A stretch of DNA of 14,285 nt, taken from the NCBI GenBank assembly GCA_021802595.1, contig JAJZRT010000023.1:1-14285 (forward strand), written 5' to 3'. A program made the position numbers and the translations under genes. The stretch comes from Pseudomonadota bacterium (GTDB lineage Bacteria > Pseudomonadota > Gammaproteobacteria > Burkholderiales > Thiobacillaceae). A model generated the notes under the pieces. It ran no database searches, had not been told where the DNA came from, and worked only from the letters and a program-made list of their open reading frames with translations. This document shows positions 1 through 8,192 of this stretch, piece by piece; the stretch's first letter is position 1; every line of letters starts with the position of its first letter.

Positions 1-426
1 TTGGGGCCAGTCGCCTCGCTGAATCCGAGCGACAAATTTCCGGGGGGCATTACCGGTGCGCAATGCGCCCAGTAGCTGTTCGAACTGGTCGGCCGTGGTG
101 TCGTCTGGCCAGTGGAAGTTCTCGGCTACCCAAAGGCTGGCCTCATTCTTATTGCCAGGACAATCCACAACGAAAGTGTGATTTCGCTGTGTATCACGTG
201 GCCCCAATTCGTAAACCAGGGTGACCGGAAAAGGCGGTAGACGCTCCTCTGCCAGGGCCAGGAATACTTCGGCCACAGCCCGCAGCAGATTGGATTTGCC
301 GCTTCCGTTCACCCCCACTACGAAGCGGATGGCGCATTCCCGACCCAGGGGCGAACCGCTGGCGAAACGCACCGCCAGGTCCTGGATGGGAGGGTATTTT
401 TGCAGGTGGAGGTAACGCAACCTCAT
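1..426 (-). CDS. AAA/ABC-type ATPase, N-terminal part (runs off the left edge)
   Basis: The frame is open from an ATG at 426 to the window edge, giving 142 codons with no stop. The N-terminus begins MRLRYLHLQKYPP, and residues about 37-47 read VVGVNGSGKSN, a Walker A P-loop of the AAA_15/AAA_21 (SMC/RecF-like) kind. The ATG overlaps the hsdS stop as ATGA on the minus strand, so the gene is the last visible member of the restriction operon and is probably translationally coupled to hsdS. A family of restriction-system-associated AAA ATPases is known next to type I hsd genes, and this gene fits it by position and P-loop. The Walker B, signature and C-terminal regions lie outside the window. Whether it is a nuclease partner, an OLD-like protein or a simple ATPase cannot be decided from this part. 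Confidence 0.85.
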   Translation of the reverse strand, partial: MRLRYLHLQKYPPIQDLAVRFASGSPLGRECAIRFVVGVNGSGKSNLLRAVAEVFLALAEERLPPFPVTLVYELGPRDTQRNHTFVVDCPGNKNEASLWVAENFHWPDDTTADQFEQLLGALRTGNAPRKFVARIQRGDWPQ

Positions 427-2093
427 GCCGCCGGCCCCTTATCAGACGGGTTACGCCGGCGCTCGACTTCCCGGGCCAGCAGGGCTACGTCCGCTGTGCG
501 GGACTGGTCGCCGTGGCGCAGGGGGCGGAAGGCGGTCAGATATTCCTGGGCACCTGTGCCGGGGTTGGTTCGCGGCACGGTGACCTTGGCAATGAGACCC
601 AGGGCAGCCAACTGGCTCAGAGCGCGGCGGAGCTGGTTGGGCGAGGTGGGTGGAAAGTCCGCCAGCTTCTCCGCCAGGGCTTCACTTTCCCGAAAGCGGT
701 CGAATTCCTCCTCCACCTCCGCCAGCAGGGGCTGGGGGGCATGATTGAGAAAGACCTGCAACACCGCCCGCTGGAAGTCGCTGAGTTCGGCATGCAGCCA
801 GGTACGCGTAGTGGGCTCGGCCTCGGATTCGACGAGCACCATGGCGACGGGCTCGGATCGGGTTGGCTTGGCGCCTCGCTCCCGGAGCAGAGCATCACGG
901 TGTTGCGCGGCCTGGGTGATTTCTTCGTGGTGCTGGTCGCGCCACTCTGCCGTCAGCGTGCCAGATAGGGCCTGAATGCTTAGCACGTTGCGGAGTTCGT
1001 AGGTCTTCGCTTCCGACTCCCGGATCAACTGCCGCAGTCGGCGCACCTCTAGCCAAAAAGTTCGGAAACGTTGCTGCTCGGGCAGGGTCGGTAGTGGAAT
1101 CCGCACCTTGCTCAGGTTTTCCCCACTCAGGTTACTTTGCCCGGCGGTGGTGCGAATTGCGTTGCGCATCGCCGCACGGCCGTAAGGGCTATTGAGAAAG
1201 GCGCTGAGATACTCGGGCAGCAGGCGGGCAACATCGGCGCGCAGGCGGATCAGGTACGAGGCATAGACCAGCGTCCATTGGGCCAGGTCTTCGGTAATGG
1301 GCGCCGAGCGTCCCACGTAGTCTGGGTTGCCGTTGGAACGCACAATCAATACGTCCTGCGGGGTCAGTTGCAGACGTTTGATTTCGGCGTCGGGAAGGGT
1401 GACGAATTTCATATCCGTCATATCCACCTCCCCGCCCACGACATTGGGAATGCGCAAGACCGGTAGGCCGCTGTCGGCCGATTCGTCAGCGGATACCGAT
1501 GTGCCGTAGCGAGTTTCCACCAGCTCGCCCAACTGCACCCAATCCGTTTCATCGATTGCCAGTACCAAACGGTCTAACTCTGCCTTGAGCATCGAGTCGA
1601 GAGATTGATGTCGTTGGACCTGGCTATGGCTGACTGTTTCCGCCTGCCGCAGCACATCGACGATGCGCTGTTGTTCGGCAAGCGTAGGAAGTGGAACTGG
1701 GATTTCTTCAAGATCTCGGCGGTTAAGCCCGGGAACAGCGACAGATATTGCCAATCGAGAAAGATCAATCGACTTCAGGAGGATGGCTAAGAAATCCAGG
1801 CTGATGATTTCACTAAAGTCATCCAAGAAGAAGGCAGTGTCGATACACCAAAATGGTCCATCTGTTAGGAATACTGAGCCGACGGAGCCTTTGCGGCCTA
1901 TGACGATACTCCGCACATGTTTCAATGCCTCATTGTGGCTGCCTACTACTCCGCCTGAGCCATACACCGGAATTTCTCCCTCGCTCGCACGTGAAGATGC
2001 TGTAAGAGCACTTCCATAGTTGATTGACGCAAGTTCCTTTAAAGGCGTAACCAACCAACTTCGGTCAAGCTGTGGGAGGACAATGCGGGTCAT
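423..2093 (-). CDS. hsdS: Type I restriction-modification specificity subunit HsdS, with C-terminal extension
   Basis: A 556-aa protein with the two-repeat HsdS layout. TRD1 spans about residues 10-135 and ends in IPVPLPTLAEQQRIVDVL (132-149), the conserved linker helix. TRD2 spans about 185-330 and ends in the matching RIPLPTLPEQQR (331-342). A second coiled region follows, ending in LSGTLTAEWR (376-385), where ordinary HsdS proteins stop. About 165 further residues follow. Their part around 480-530 (helices, then LGLIAKV, then a beta hairpin) looks like a winged helix, but I do not recognise the domain. HsdS sets the bipartite DNA target and joins two HsdM to form the methyltransferase. The start at 2093 overlaps the hsdM stop as ATGA, and its own stop overlaps the downstream ATPase start in the same way. 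The target sequence cannot be read from the protein by eye. Confidence 0.95.
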   Translation of the reverse strand: MTRIVLPQLDRSWLVTPLKELASINYGSALTASSRASEGEIPVYGSGGVVGSHNEALKHVRSIVIGRKGSVGSVFLTDGPFWCIDTAFFLDDFSEIISLDFLAILLKSIDLSRLAISVAVPGLNRRDLEEIPVPLPTLAEQQRIVDVLRQAETVSHSQVQRHQSLDSMLKAELDRLVLAIDETDWVQLGELVETRYGTSVSADESADSGLPVLRIPNVVGGEVDMTDMKFVTLPDAEIKRLQLTPQDVLIVRSNGNPDYVGRSAPITEDLAQWTLVYASYLIRLRADVARLLPEYLSAFLNSPYGRAAMRNAIRTTAGQSNLSGENLSKVRIPLPTLPEQQRFRTFWLEVRRLRQLIRESEAKTYELRNVLSIQALSGTLTAEWRDQHHEEITQAAQHRDALLRERGAKPTRSEPVAMVLVESEAEPTTRTWLHAELSDFQRAVLQVFLNHAPQPLLAEVEEEFDRFRESEALAEKLADFPPTSPNQLRRALSQLAALGLIAKVTVPRTNPGTGAQEYLTAFRPLRHGDQSRTADVALLAREVERRRNPSDKGPAA

Positions 2094-4513
2094 TCCCGTC
2101 CCTCCATCATGGCCATCAGTTTGTCGAGGCCACCGATGATCTGTTGCTCAGTAGTACGCAGTTCGCCGATTAACTCGGTGACGCTCTTGTCGCTCTTGAG
2201 CTGAGTGAAGTCGAAGGGCTTGTACTGGCCGGCGGAGAGGTTCCAGTCCCGGGCCTCGATGCAGTCCGGGTCGAGCAGGCCGTCCTTGAGCTGGCCCTTG
2301 TCGTCATAGAGGCCAGCCGCGAGCATGGCGTCCACGTATTGGGAGCGGACCAGGCCGTTGTCGTCGTGGGAGGCCTTGAGGCCGCCGTCTTCGGAGACCC
2401 AGTCGTCATTACGTGCCCATTCCCGTACTGGCACCACCCAGTGTTTGGCGGCGGTGAGTTCGCTTTCCTGGTCGATGGCCAGGCTGCGCAGGTCCACGTC
2501 GAAGCCGTCCAGCTTGGCAAACTCCCGCGCAAGGTCAGCCAACTCTGGTCCCGGGCCTCCCGGCGTTGCGCGCTCATGAACCAGCGAATCGATACAGCGC
2601 GCATAGACTCGCCGTCTCGCCTCCTCTGCCGCCCCCTGGAAGAGCCGCCAGCCATTTGCTTCGTCCGGATCTTCGAAAAACGGTTTGCAGGCATTGACGG
2701 CTTTACGAATATCGGAAGCCGCCTTCTCCAGGTGCTTCTTGGCGATTGCATCGCTATCTTGTGCCATGAGCGGGTTGCCGCCAATTTCTTGCAAAGCCTT
2801 CGTGGCTGCCGGTATATACAACGTTTGCATCGCGTTATCCAATAACGCCTTGCTCCGGTTGAGTACTTGCTGCTCTGCTTCCTTAGGATCGGCGGGCAGT
2901 TCGGGAAACAATTCGTGGATGCCCCATACCTGGCCATCCCACATGCCGGTATCCGGCAGATTGGCAAAGGCCTGGCCCGCCGGGGTGAGCCGGTCCGAGG
3001 TGTCCCGCAGCAAGGCTTGGCGCCAGCGTTCTTTGCGAAAGCTGGGTTGCAGTAGGGTTTTTTCGTTACGGCGGGCGCCGACGCGGCCTTCGGCAATCCA
3101 GGTGCGAAATTTAACCAGCGCGTCCCACAAGTCGTTGCGCTGGCCCGGGCGTGGGTTGCGCTTTGCGTCCCGGGAGTAGCCATCCTCCTCTACTTCATAG
3201 AACCAGACGTAATCGGTGCGTGGGGCCTGCGCGGTGAACTTCTGCTTGTCGTCGCGCCGGGTTTCCTTGCGGAACAGGAGGATGGAGGTCTTGACCCCGG
3301 TATAGGGCTGAAACACGCCACCGGGCAGGGAGATAACGCCCTCTACTGTGTGCTCGGTGAGGAGTTCACGGCGCAGGCGGACATGAGCATCAGTATTGCC
3401 GAACAACACCCCCTCGGGAACGATGACCGCACAGCTGCCGCCGACGTCCAGCAGGTCGAGCATGAGCCAGAGGAACAGAAGCTCGCTCTTGTTGGTTATG
3501 GCATCGTTCCTTTTCTTCCCCTTTTCTGCCGCGCGTGGAAAGAGCTTGCTGTCCTTTTCCAGGTCGTTGCTGTCCACCGAACCCGTGAATGGCGGATTGG
3601 CCATTACGAAATCGTAGGACTCGGAAGCGAGCAGCTCGGCCAGTTGGGGTTTGCCATCTCGTTTGCTGAGGGAATCGCCCTGGACCAGGTGGGGATCGTG
3701 GATGTCGTGCAGCACCATGTTCATCCAGCCAATACGCGCCATGGTGCGGTCGTTGTCCAGGCCGACGAAGTTGGCGCCGTTGTGGATAGCGGCATATTGC
3801 TCCTTGGTGGCGGCGGCGCCGTCGGTGCGGTGGGGTGTGCCGTCCCATTCCAGCACGAGGTTTTCCTGGGCGGAGTATTTGCGCATCAGGTATTGCTGCG
3901 TGCTGAACAGAAAGCCGCCAGTACCGGCTGCGGGGTCAATGATGCGCTGGCCGGGTTCCGGGTCCAACAGCTCCACCATGAAGCGGATGAGGTGGCGAGG
4001 GGTGCGGAATTGGCCGTTCTTGCCGGCGGTCGCCACCTCAGATAGCAGGTACTCGAAGGTGTCGCCCATGATGTCCTGGGCGGCGGAGCCCTCCCCCGCT
4101 CTAGCGAAAAGCTGGTCGATCTTGTCGATGGCGTCTGACAGCACCTGGCCCTTGTTGGGGTCGAGCTGGAAATAGGCGTCGGCCATGCGGTTGTTGAGGC
4201 TGGCCAGCTCAGTGTCAGCTGCGCTAGCCTTGGTGAAATGTTTTTCCAGCTCTCGCAGCCAGGGGAAGACCTTGTCGATGAGGTGCTTGGGGTTGGTCTT
4301 TTCCTGGCGGATGTAGCTCCACTTGCAGTCTTCGTGGCCGACATAAATGGAGGGAAAGCCCCGTTGCTGGCGTTTGAGGTCGATATCTTCCAGACGTTTG
4401 AGGAACAGCAGATAGGTGATCTGCTCCACCGCAACCAAGGGGTTGGTGAGGCCGGCGGCCCAAAAGCGGTTCCAGAGCTCGTCGACTTTCTTTTTGATAT
4501 GGGGGGCAAGCAT
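2090..4513 (-). CDS. hsdM: Type I restriction-modification DNA methyltransferase subunit HsdM
   Basis: An 807-aa N6-adenine methyltransferase. Residues 1-150 are the HsdM_N helical domain (typical VEQITYLLFLKRLED near 28-42). Residues about 150-420 are the N6_Mtase domain, with SAM-binding motif I DPAAGTGG (193-200) and catalytic motif IV NPPF (306-309). It methylates host adenines at the site chosen by HsdS and forms the core to which HsdR binds. At 807 aa it is longer than the usual HsdM of about 500 aa. The extra C-terminal half includes long helical stretches and ends in a coiled region (residues about 770-800) that probably contacts HsdS. The ATG at 4513 is preceded by AAGGAA at 4526-4521, 7 bases upstream. 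The stop overlaps the hsdS start (ATGA). The frame is intact and both catalytic motifs are present, so it should be active. Confidence 0.97.
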   Translation of the reverse strand: MLAPHIKKKVDELWNRFWAAGLTNPLVAVEQITYLLFLKRLEDIDLKRQQRGFPSIYVGHEDCKWSYIRQEKTNPKHLIDKVFPWLRELEKHFTKASAADTELASLNNRMADAYFQLDPNKGQVLSDAIDKIDQLFARAGEGSAAQDIMGDTFEYLLSEVATAGKNGQFRTPRHLIRFMVELLDPEPGQRIIDPAAGTGGFLFSTQQYLMRKYSAQENLVLEWDGTPHRTDGAAATKEQYAAIHNGANFVGLDNDRTMARIGWMNMVLHDIHDPHLVQGDSLSKRDGKPQLAELLASESYDFVMANPPFTGSVDSNDLEKDSKLFPRAAEKGKKRNDAITNKSELLFLWLMLDLLDVGGSCAVIVPEGVLFGNTDAHVRLRRELLTEHTVEGVISLPGGVFQPYTGVKTSILLFRKETRRDDKQKFTAQAPRTDYVWFYEVEEDGYSRDAKRNPRPGQRNDLWDALVKFRTWIAEGRVGARRNEKTLLQPSFRKERWRQALLRDTSDRLTPAGQAFANLPDTGMWDGQVWGIHELFPELPADPKEAEQQVLNRSKALLDNAMQTLYIPAATKALQEIGGNPLMAQDSDAIAKKHLEKAASDIRKAVNACKPFFEDPDEANGWRLFQGAAEEARRRVYARCIDSLVHERATPGGPGPELADLAREFAKLDGFDVDLRSLAIDQESELTAAKHWVVPVREWARNDDWVSEDGGLKASHDDNGLVRSQYVDAMLAAGLYDDKGQLKDGLLDPDCIEARDWNLSAGQYKPFDFTQLKSDKSVTELIGELRTTEQQIIGGLDKLMAMMEGRE

Positions 4514-4535
4514 TCAGTTGTTCCTTGGTAAGCGA

Positions 4536-7268
4536 CTACGCGGCTTCGTCGACCAGTTGGTTAGCGAAGGCAATGAGTTCTTCGATGTCTTGAGGTGGAA
4601 ACAGGGCTTCTACCCGGGCGACACGGGAGAGCGGCGGCTCGCTGAGTGAGGCGCGGGTGATACGGCCGTGGCCGAGCACCGCCGCCTTCACGGCTCGCAA
4701 AAAGTTCAACTGGTTAGCCCGTAGGTAGCCATGTTGGGCGATGAAGGCATCGAAGGCGGCGCTGACGCGTTCTTCCCGGTTGGGCAGGCGGGCATCCTGG
4801 CAAAGCATGTGGCGCAGGAAGTCGGCCAGGGAGGCGGTAGGGGCCTCGAAGGCTTTACGCAGGGTGTCTTCGGTGACGAATAGGTCCGCCTGGTTGAGGG
4901 TGTTGCCGATGTGCTCCAGTTCCTCATCGCTGAGAGCGTCACCGTTCTTGATGCGGGCCAGTTCTGGCATCTGCTCGGCCAGGCGGCGCACCAGGGCTTC
5001 CACCTGCTCGCGGTAGCTGGCGGCAAAGGCGCCTTCGCCGGTGGGGCCATAAATGATCCAGTGGCGCGATGCGATGGTGTCAGGCAGGTTTAGAGTGACC
5101 ACATTCGAAGGCGCCGAACGTCGGTACTTCATGAGCGGTGCGAAGGTATCTTGCAGCTGCTTAAGCCGTGCAATGTCTACATGCTCCCAAAAGGCCGCAG
5201 ACAGTGCGAAGGCGCGTTGCTCGGATACCTGTTGGACCGCAGGGATGTTGTCCGCCAGACTGGTCAGGGCCTCGGTGATCGTGGAATTTGCCTTCTGCTG
5301 CGTGCCTTCATCCCCCTTCAGCAAGGCCACGTTATAACGTTCGCACTGCACTCGGAATTGCAGTTCGTCCAGGGCCCAAAACGGAACGAGCCGCATGAGC
5401 GGCGCAATGACCATGGACAGATGTTGCAGGGTGGCTTGGGTTGGATTTGGCCACTTTTCAAGCAGCGCATCGATTTCGTCGAGATGAGGCCGGACATTGA
5501 TGCTCTGACGTGGCAGAGAAGACACCATTTCCTTGAGTTCTTCGATCACACCTGTGATGTCCTGCTGTTGCGCGTGCAAGAGCTGCCATTTATCCAGGCG
5601 CAAGCGCAACAGTCGCACGGGTAAGGGCTCAGCGGGGTGATCTGTTTCGCCTTCGGGGTTGAGTTTGAAATTAGCGAAGGTATTCCAGGGGTCGATGATC
5701 AAGAAATCTGTTTTTGCATCGCCCGTCGCTGGGTCTTTCCACAGACGGGTGCCTCGACCAATCATCTGCCAGAACTTGACTGTGCTAAACACCGGCTTGG
5801 CAAAAACCAGATTCTGGATGGCTGGGACGTCAACCCCGGTATCAAGCATATCTACAGAGATTGCGACCCGCGGCATTCGTTTGAACTTGAAGTCATCCAG
5901 CATGGCATCTGCCCGTTCCATATGGCTATCGATGACTTCAGCCAAACCTTGGCGCTGGAGTTCTGGGTAAAGCCGATTGAAGCTTTCGAGTAGGCGCACG
6001 GCGTGGGCATGGCTGACGGCGAAGATGATGCTCTTATGCGGCAAGCCACGAGCGTCCTTACGGCAGCGGTCCATGAATTCCAGCGCCAGGGCATCGTTAG
6101 TACCTTGGTTGACCACCTTGCGCTCGATGTCTGTTCCTTCGAAGCTAAGTTCCTCGGGCTCCTGCCCTTGATCGCGCAATACTTGCTTGATGGGCTCTGG
6201 TAGTTCGGCACCCTGAATGCCCTGAATTTGGAAGCGCGTTTGAGCTTCGAGGACGCGGTAGTTCACGAGGTTGCCGTCGGCCACCGCTTGGTCGTAGCTG
6301 TAGTAGTAGTTCGGAATGTCGTCGCCGCAGTCAAACAACTGAAACGTGTTGTGATCGATGTAGTCGGTTGGTGTTGCCGTCAGGCCGATTTGAATCGCAT
6401 CGAAGTGATCGAAAATTGCCTTGTAGCGGTTGTAGATTGAGCGGTGGCTTTCGTCGGCCACGATCAGGTCGTAGTGCCCTACCGAGAGCTTTTCGTATAC
6501 CTGCATCATGCTTGGGTAGGTTGCAAACTGGATGCGGGCTCCTGAGGCCTCGCCCCCTTCGATGCGTGCGAGGCTTTCATTGGGCAGATGGGTTTTGAAC
6601 TCTCCCATGGCTTGGCGCACCAGTTCGCGACGGTCAGCAAGAAACAAAACTCGTTGTACACGCTTCGCTCGCAGCAATAAATCAATCATTGCGATCGTGG
6701 TGCGAGTCTTCCCAGTACCTGTGGCCATGACAAGAAGGAATTTACGCTTGGCCGCTTCTATGCCTTCTGTGATACGTCGAATTGCCTCGTTTTGGTAGTC
6801 ACGGCCGGCGATATTTGGATCAATACTTAAGGTGCTTAGCGGTTCAGCAAATTTTCGCTGATGGACGAGTCGCTCGAGATCGTCTCGGGTATAGAAGCCC
6901 GCAATCTTTCGCTCTGGATACCGAGTGCGATCCCAGAACCAGATTTCTTTGCCGTTGGTAAGAAAAACAAACGGATCAAATCCGAACTTCCGCTCGATTA
7001 CGGTTGCGTAGTCTGCAGCCTGGCGTTTGCCGACAATCGCGTCCCGGGACGATCGTTTCGCCTCGACAACGGCAAGCGGGTTACCGTCACTACTGAGCAG
7101 CACGTAGTCAGCAAACTGTTCATTGCCATTTGGGGCCTCGGGTTCGCTGGCGCGAAGCACATACTCTTCGACCAGATTGCGCCTACCGGCGGTCCAGCCC
7201 GCACGAGCCAGTTCGACATCAATTCGGCTGGTTCGCGTTTGGGCTTCGGATTTGTGGTCGGATTTCAT
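4536..7268 (-). CDS. hsdR: Type I restriction endonuclease/translocase subunit HsdR (EcoEI-type)
   Basis: A complete 910-aa restriction and motor subunit. The N-terminal HSDR_N nuclease has D54 in FADYVL and E69-x-K71 in VVEAK, the PD-(D/E)xK active site. A superfamily 2 helicase follows: Walker A ATGTGKT (182-188), DESH box (272-275), motif III TATP (297-300), and a later motif VI-like QMIGRGTR. The C-terminus (about 620-900) matches the EcoEI_R_C type of HsdR. It cleaves unmodified DNA after ATP-driven translocation, in complex with HsdM and HsdS. The ATG at 7268 overlaps the stop of the upstream HsdR remnant as ATGA, so its expression probably depends on translation through the remnant. 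A 22-base spacer separates it from hsdM. No frameshift or missing motif is visible. Confidence 0.96.
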   Translation of the reverse strand: MKSDHKSEAQTRTSRIDVELARAGWTAGRRNLVEEYVLRASEPEAPNGNEQFADYVLLSSDGNPLAVVEAKRSSRDAIVGKRQAADYATVIERKFGFDPFVFLTNGKEIWFWDRTRYPERKIAGFYTRDDLERLVHQRKFAEPLSTLSIDPNIAGRDYQNEAIRRITEGIEAAKRKFLLVMATGTGKTRTTIAMIDLLLRAKRVQRVLFLADRRELVRQAMGEFKTHLPNESLARIEGGEASGARIQFATYPSMMQVYEKLSVGHYDLIVADESHRSIYNRYKAIFDHFDAIQIGLTATPTDYIDHNTFQLFDCGDDIPNYYYSYDQAVADGNLVNYRVLEAQTRFQIQGIQGAELPEPIKQVLRDQGQEPEELSFEGTDIERKVVNQGTNDALALEFMDRCRKDARGLPHKSIIFAVSHAHAVRLLESFNRLYPELQRQGLAEVIDSHMERADAMLDDFKFKRMPRVAISVDMLDTGVDVPAIQNLVFAKPVFSTVKFWQMIGRGTRLWKDPATGDAKTDFLIIDPWNTFANFKLNPEGETDHPAEPLPVRLLRLRLDKWQLLHAQQQDITGVIEELKEMVSSLPRQSINVRPHLDEIDALLEKWPNPTQATLQHLSMVIAPLMRLVPFWALDELQFRVQCERYNVALLKGDEGTQQKANSTITEALTSLADNIPAVQQVSEQRAFALSAAFWEHVDIARLKQLQDTFAPLMKYRRSAPSNVVTLNLPDTIASRHWIIYGPTGEGAFAASYREQVEALVRRLAEQMPELARIKNGDALSDEELEHIGNTLNQADLFVTEDTLRKAFEAPTASLADFLRHMLCQDARLPNREERVSAAFDAFIAQHGYLRANQLNFLRAVKAAVLGHGRITRASLSEPPLSRVARVEALFPPQDIEELIAFANQLVDEAA

Positions 7269-7846
7269 GCGGTAAGCCTTTGCATGACGGTAACGCTTGG
7301 GTGGTAGCTGTTTTGGAAGGCCGAACTGAGTTCCTTTGGTGTGGCATCGGTGTTGCGGTAGGTGATCTTCTCAGTGGAGTTCTTGCCCGTGCCGAAGATG
7401 AGGGTCTTGGGCATCGCCGCCGGCGGCAGATAGGCCAGCCACTCCGCCAGCGATGCCGGATTGTGGAAGGCGAACACCGGGCGCGAGCGCGGCTGTGGGT
7501 CCAGCCCGTTGGTGAAGCGCGTCTCCACGCCGGTGGACTGGTAGGCGAAGGGCAGCGGGTTGTGCCAGCGCGGCAGGCCGGCGGGCAACCCCTGGGTGTA
7601 TCTGTCGGCCTGGGTTTCCACGCCGCTGAGGGTCACGCCCTCCTTCTTGGCCTCGATCACGCCGGCCGCCTTGCCATCCACATATATAAGGTAGTCGGCA
7701 AAGCCAAAACCCGGCAGCGGGAACTCGCGGATGGCCACGCCGCGCGCTGCGTGGATGTTGGCTTGGTCGGCGTCGCAGACATGCCAGCCTGCCGCGGCAA
7801 GCAGCCTGTCGATGGTCTCCCGTGCTTGTTGTTCTGGCTGTGACAT
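7265..7846 (-). CDS. Remnant of a second HsdR: intact N-terminal nuclease domain, helicase deleted
   Basis: A 193-aa ORF whose first 145 residues are a second HSDR_N nuclease domain, from a different HsdR subfamily than the complete hsdR downstream. It carries GFGFADYLIYVDGK with D51, and E65-x-K67 in VIEAKKEG. Residues 146-187 (PKTLIFG..., KITYRNTDATPKELSSAF, QNSYHPSVTV) resemble pieces of helicase domain 2 in full-length HsdR proteins of that subfamily, where PKTLIF and KITY lie further apart and NSY.P is followed by a TGTD motif. The ORF therefore looks like a full HsdR reduced by at least two in-frame internal deletions and cut before motif V. Walker A and DEAD motifs are absent. It is the first gene of the hsd operon and overlaps hsdR by ATGA. 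It could be a dead leader that only supports hsdR translation, or a stand-alone nuclease domain, since its catalytic residues remain. The family comparison is from memory, not from a search. Confidence 0.75.
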   Translation of the reverse strand: MSQPEQQARETIDRLLAAAGWHVCDADQANIHAARGVAIREFPLPGFGFADYLIYVDGKAAGVIEAKKEGVTLSGVETQADRYTQGLPAGLPRWHNPLPFAYQSTGVETRFTNGLDPQPRSRPVFAFHNPASLAEWLAYLPPAAMPKTLIFGTGKNSTEKITYRNTDATPKELSSAFQNSYHPSVTVMQRLTA

Positions 7847-7936
7847 GTTTTCCGCAATGATCCCACAAAAGCAGTGTGCCTTCGGGCGATGCCATCTCCA
7901 AAGGCAACACCCTTAGAGCCCTACTTGCAGCCTCGT

Positions 7937-7970
7937 GCCAGCGGGTCGCTGGCGGTGGTCACTTCACCGC
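7937..7970. repeat. Two overlapping hairpins in the divergent region
   Basis: GCCAGC (7937-7942) pairs with GCTGGC (7948-7953) around a 5-base loop. GCGGTG (7952-7957) pairs with CACCGC (7965-7970) around a 7-base loop. The two stems share two bases, so they could be alternatives in an RNA leader of the hsd transcript (minus strand). No U-run follows on either strand, so this is not an obvious terminator. The function is unknown. Confidence 0.4.
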
Positions 7971-7979
7971 GAACATGAG

Positions 7980-8009
7980 ATTAAACAATGATTAATTTTT
8001 ATTGCTCAA
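7980..8009 (-). promoter_or_regulatory. Candidate sigma-70 promoter for the hsd operon
   Basis: On the minus strand TTGAGC (8009-8004) is followed after 18 bases by TTTAAT (7985-7980), in an AT-rich pocket upstream of the first operon gene. It would leave an untranslated leader of about 130 bases that includes the hairpins at 7937-7970. This rests on consensus similarity alone. Confidence 0.35.
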
Positions 8010-8073
8010 AAATTACTCAGTTTGTCAGGGTCCTTCGAGAACCGCGATTTTGTGTCGCCGAATAATACGGCCC

Positions 8074-8102
8074 ATGGTGCCCAGGATACCATCAGTCATG
8101 GT
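8074..8102. promoter_or_regulatory. Cluster of ATGGT/ACCAT half-sites, possible operator
   Basis: ATGGT (8074-8078), ACCAT (8088-8092) and ATGGT (8098-8102) form two nested inverted repeats sharing the central half-site. The tighter one is ACCAT-CAGTC-ATGGT at 8088-8102. The cluster lies directly upstream of the candidate tns promoter, a usual place for an operator. No regulator gene is visible in the window. Confidence 0.3.
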
Positions 8103-8104
8103 CG

Positions 8105-8133
8105 TTGTAAGTGCATGATTATCAAAGAATTAT
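8105..8133 (+). promoter_or_regulatory. Candidate promoter for the tns operon
   Basis: TTGTAA (8105-8110) is followed after 17 bases by AATTAT (8128-8133). This would start transcription near 8140, about 50 bases before the leader ORF. The -10 match is weak, and the hexamers overlap the tandem repeat at 8118-8144. Confidence 0.3.
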
Positions 8134-8144
8134 TGTTAAAGAAT
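8118..8144 (+). repeat. Tandem 13-bp near-repeat upstream of tnsA
   Basis: ATTATCAAAGAAT (8118-8130) and ATTGTTAAAGAAT (8132-8144) agree at 11 of 13 positions with a period of 14. AT-rich repeats upstream of tnsA can be TnsB-binding sites in Tn7-like ends, but those are usually longer (about 20 bp) and more numerous. A regulatory site is equally possible. Confidence 0.4.
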
Positions 8145-8192
8145 GCCGGCCATTGAGACGTAAGAATCTCCACATCGTGACCGGAGGTTCGC

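Larger units (their letters stand above)
7847..8192. other. Divergent intergenic region between the hsd and tns operons
   Basis: No convincing gene lies here. The stretch is AT-richer than its flanks at 7975-8020 and 8103-8145. It contains candidate promoters for both operons, two overlapping hairpins, a cluster of ATGGT/ACCAT half-sites and a tandem near-repeat, each listed separately. In Tn7-like elements the tnsA-proximal transposon end with its TnsB sites usually lies just upstream of tnsA. I could not identify a clear terminus: TGT trinucleotides occur (for example at 8023 in TGTCAGGG), but without a recognisable series of 20-bp sites. Confidence 0.6.

Noticed and set aside
3350..4045. 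Plus-strand 231-codon ORF opposite hsdM
   Set aside because: It is antisense to conserved methyltransferase motifs, and no domain could be recognised.
7371..7910. Minus-strand 179-codon ORF overlapping the HsdR remnant
   Set aside because: Its composition (Arg/Ala/Gly-rich) is typical of an off-frame reading of GC-rich coding DNA. The HSDR_N motifs are in the other frame.
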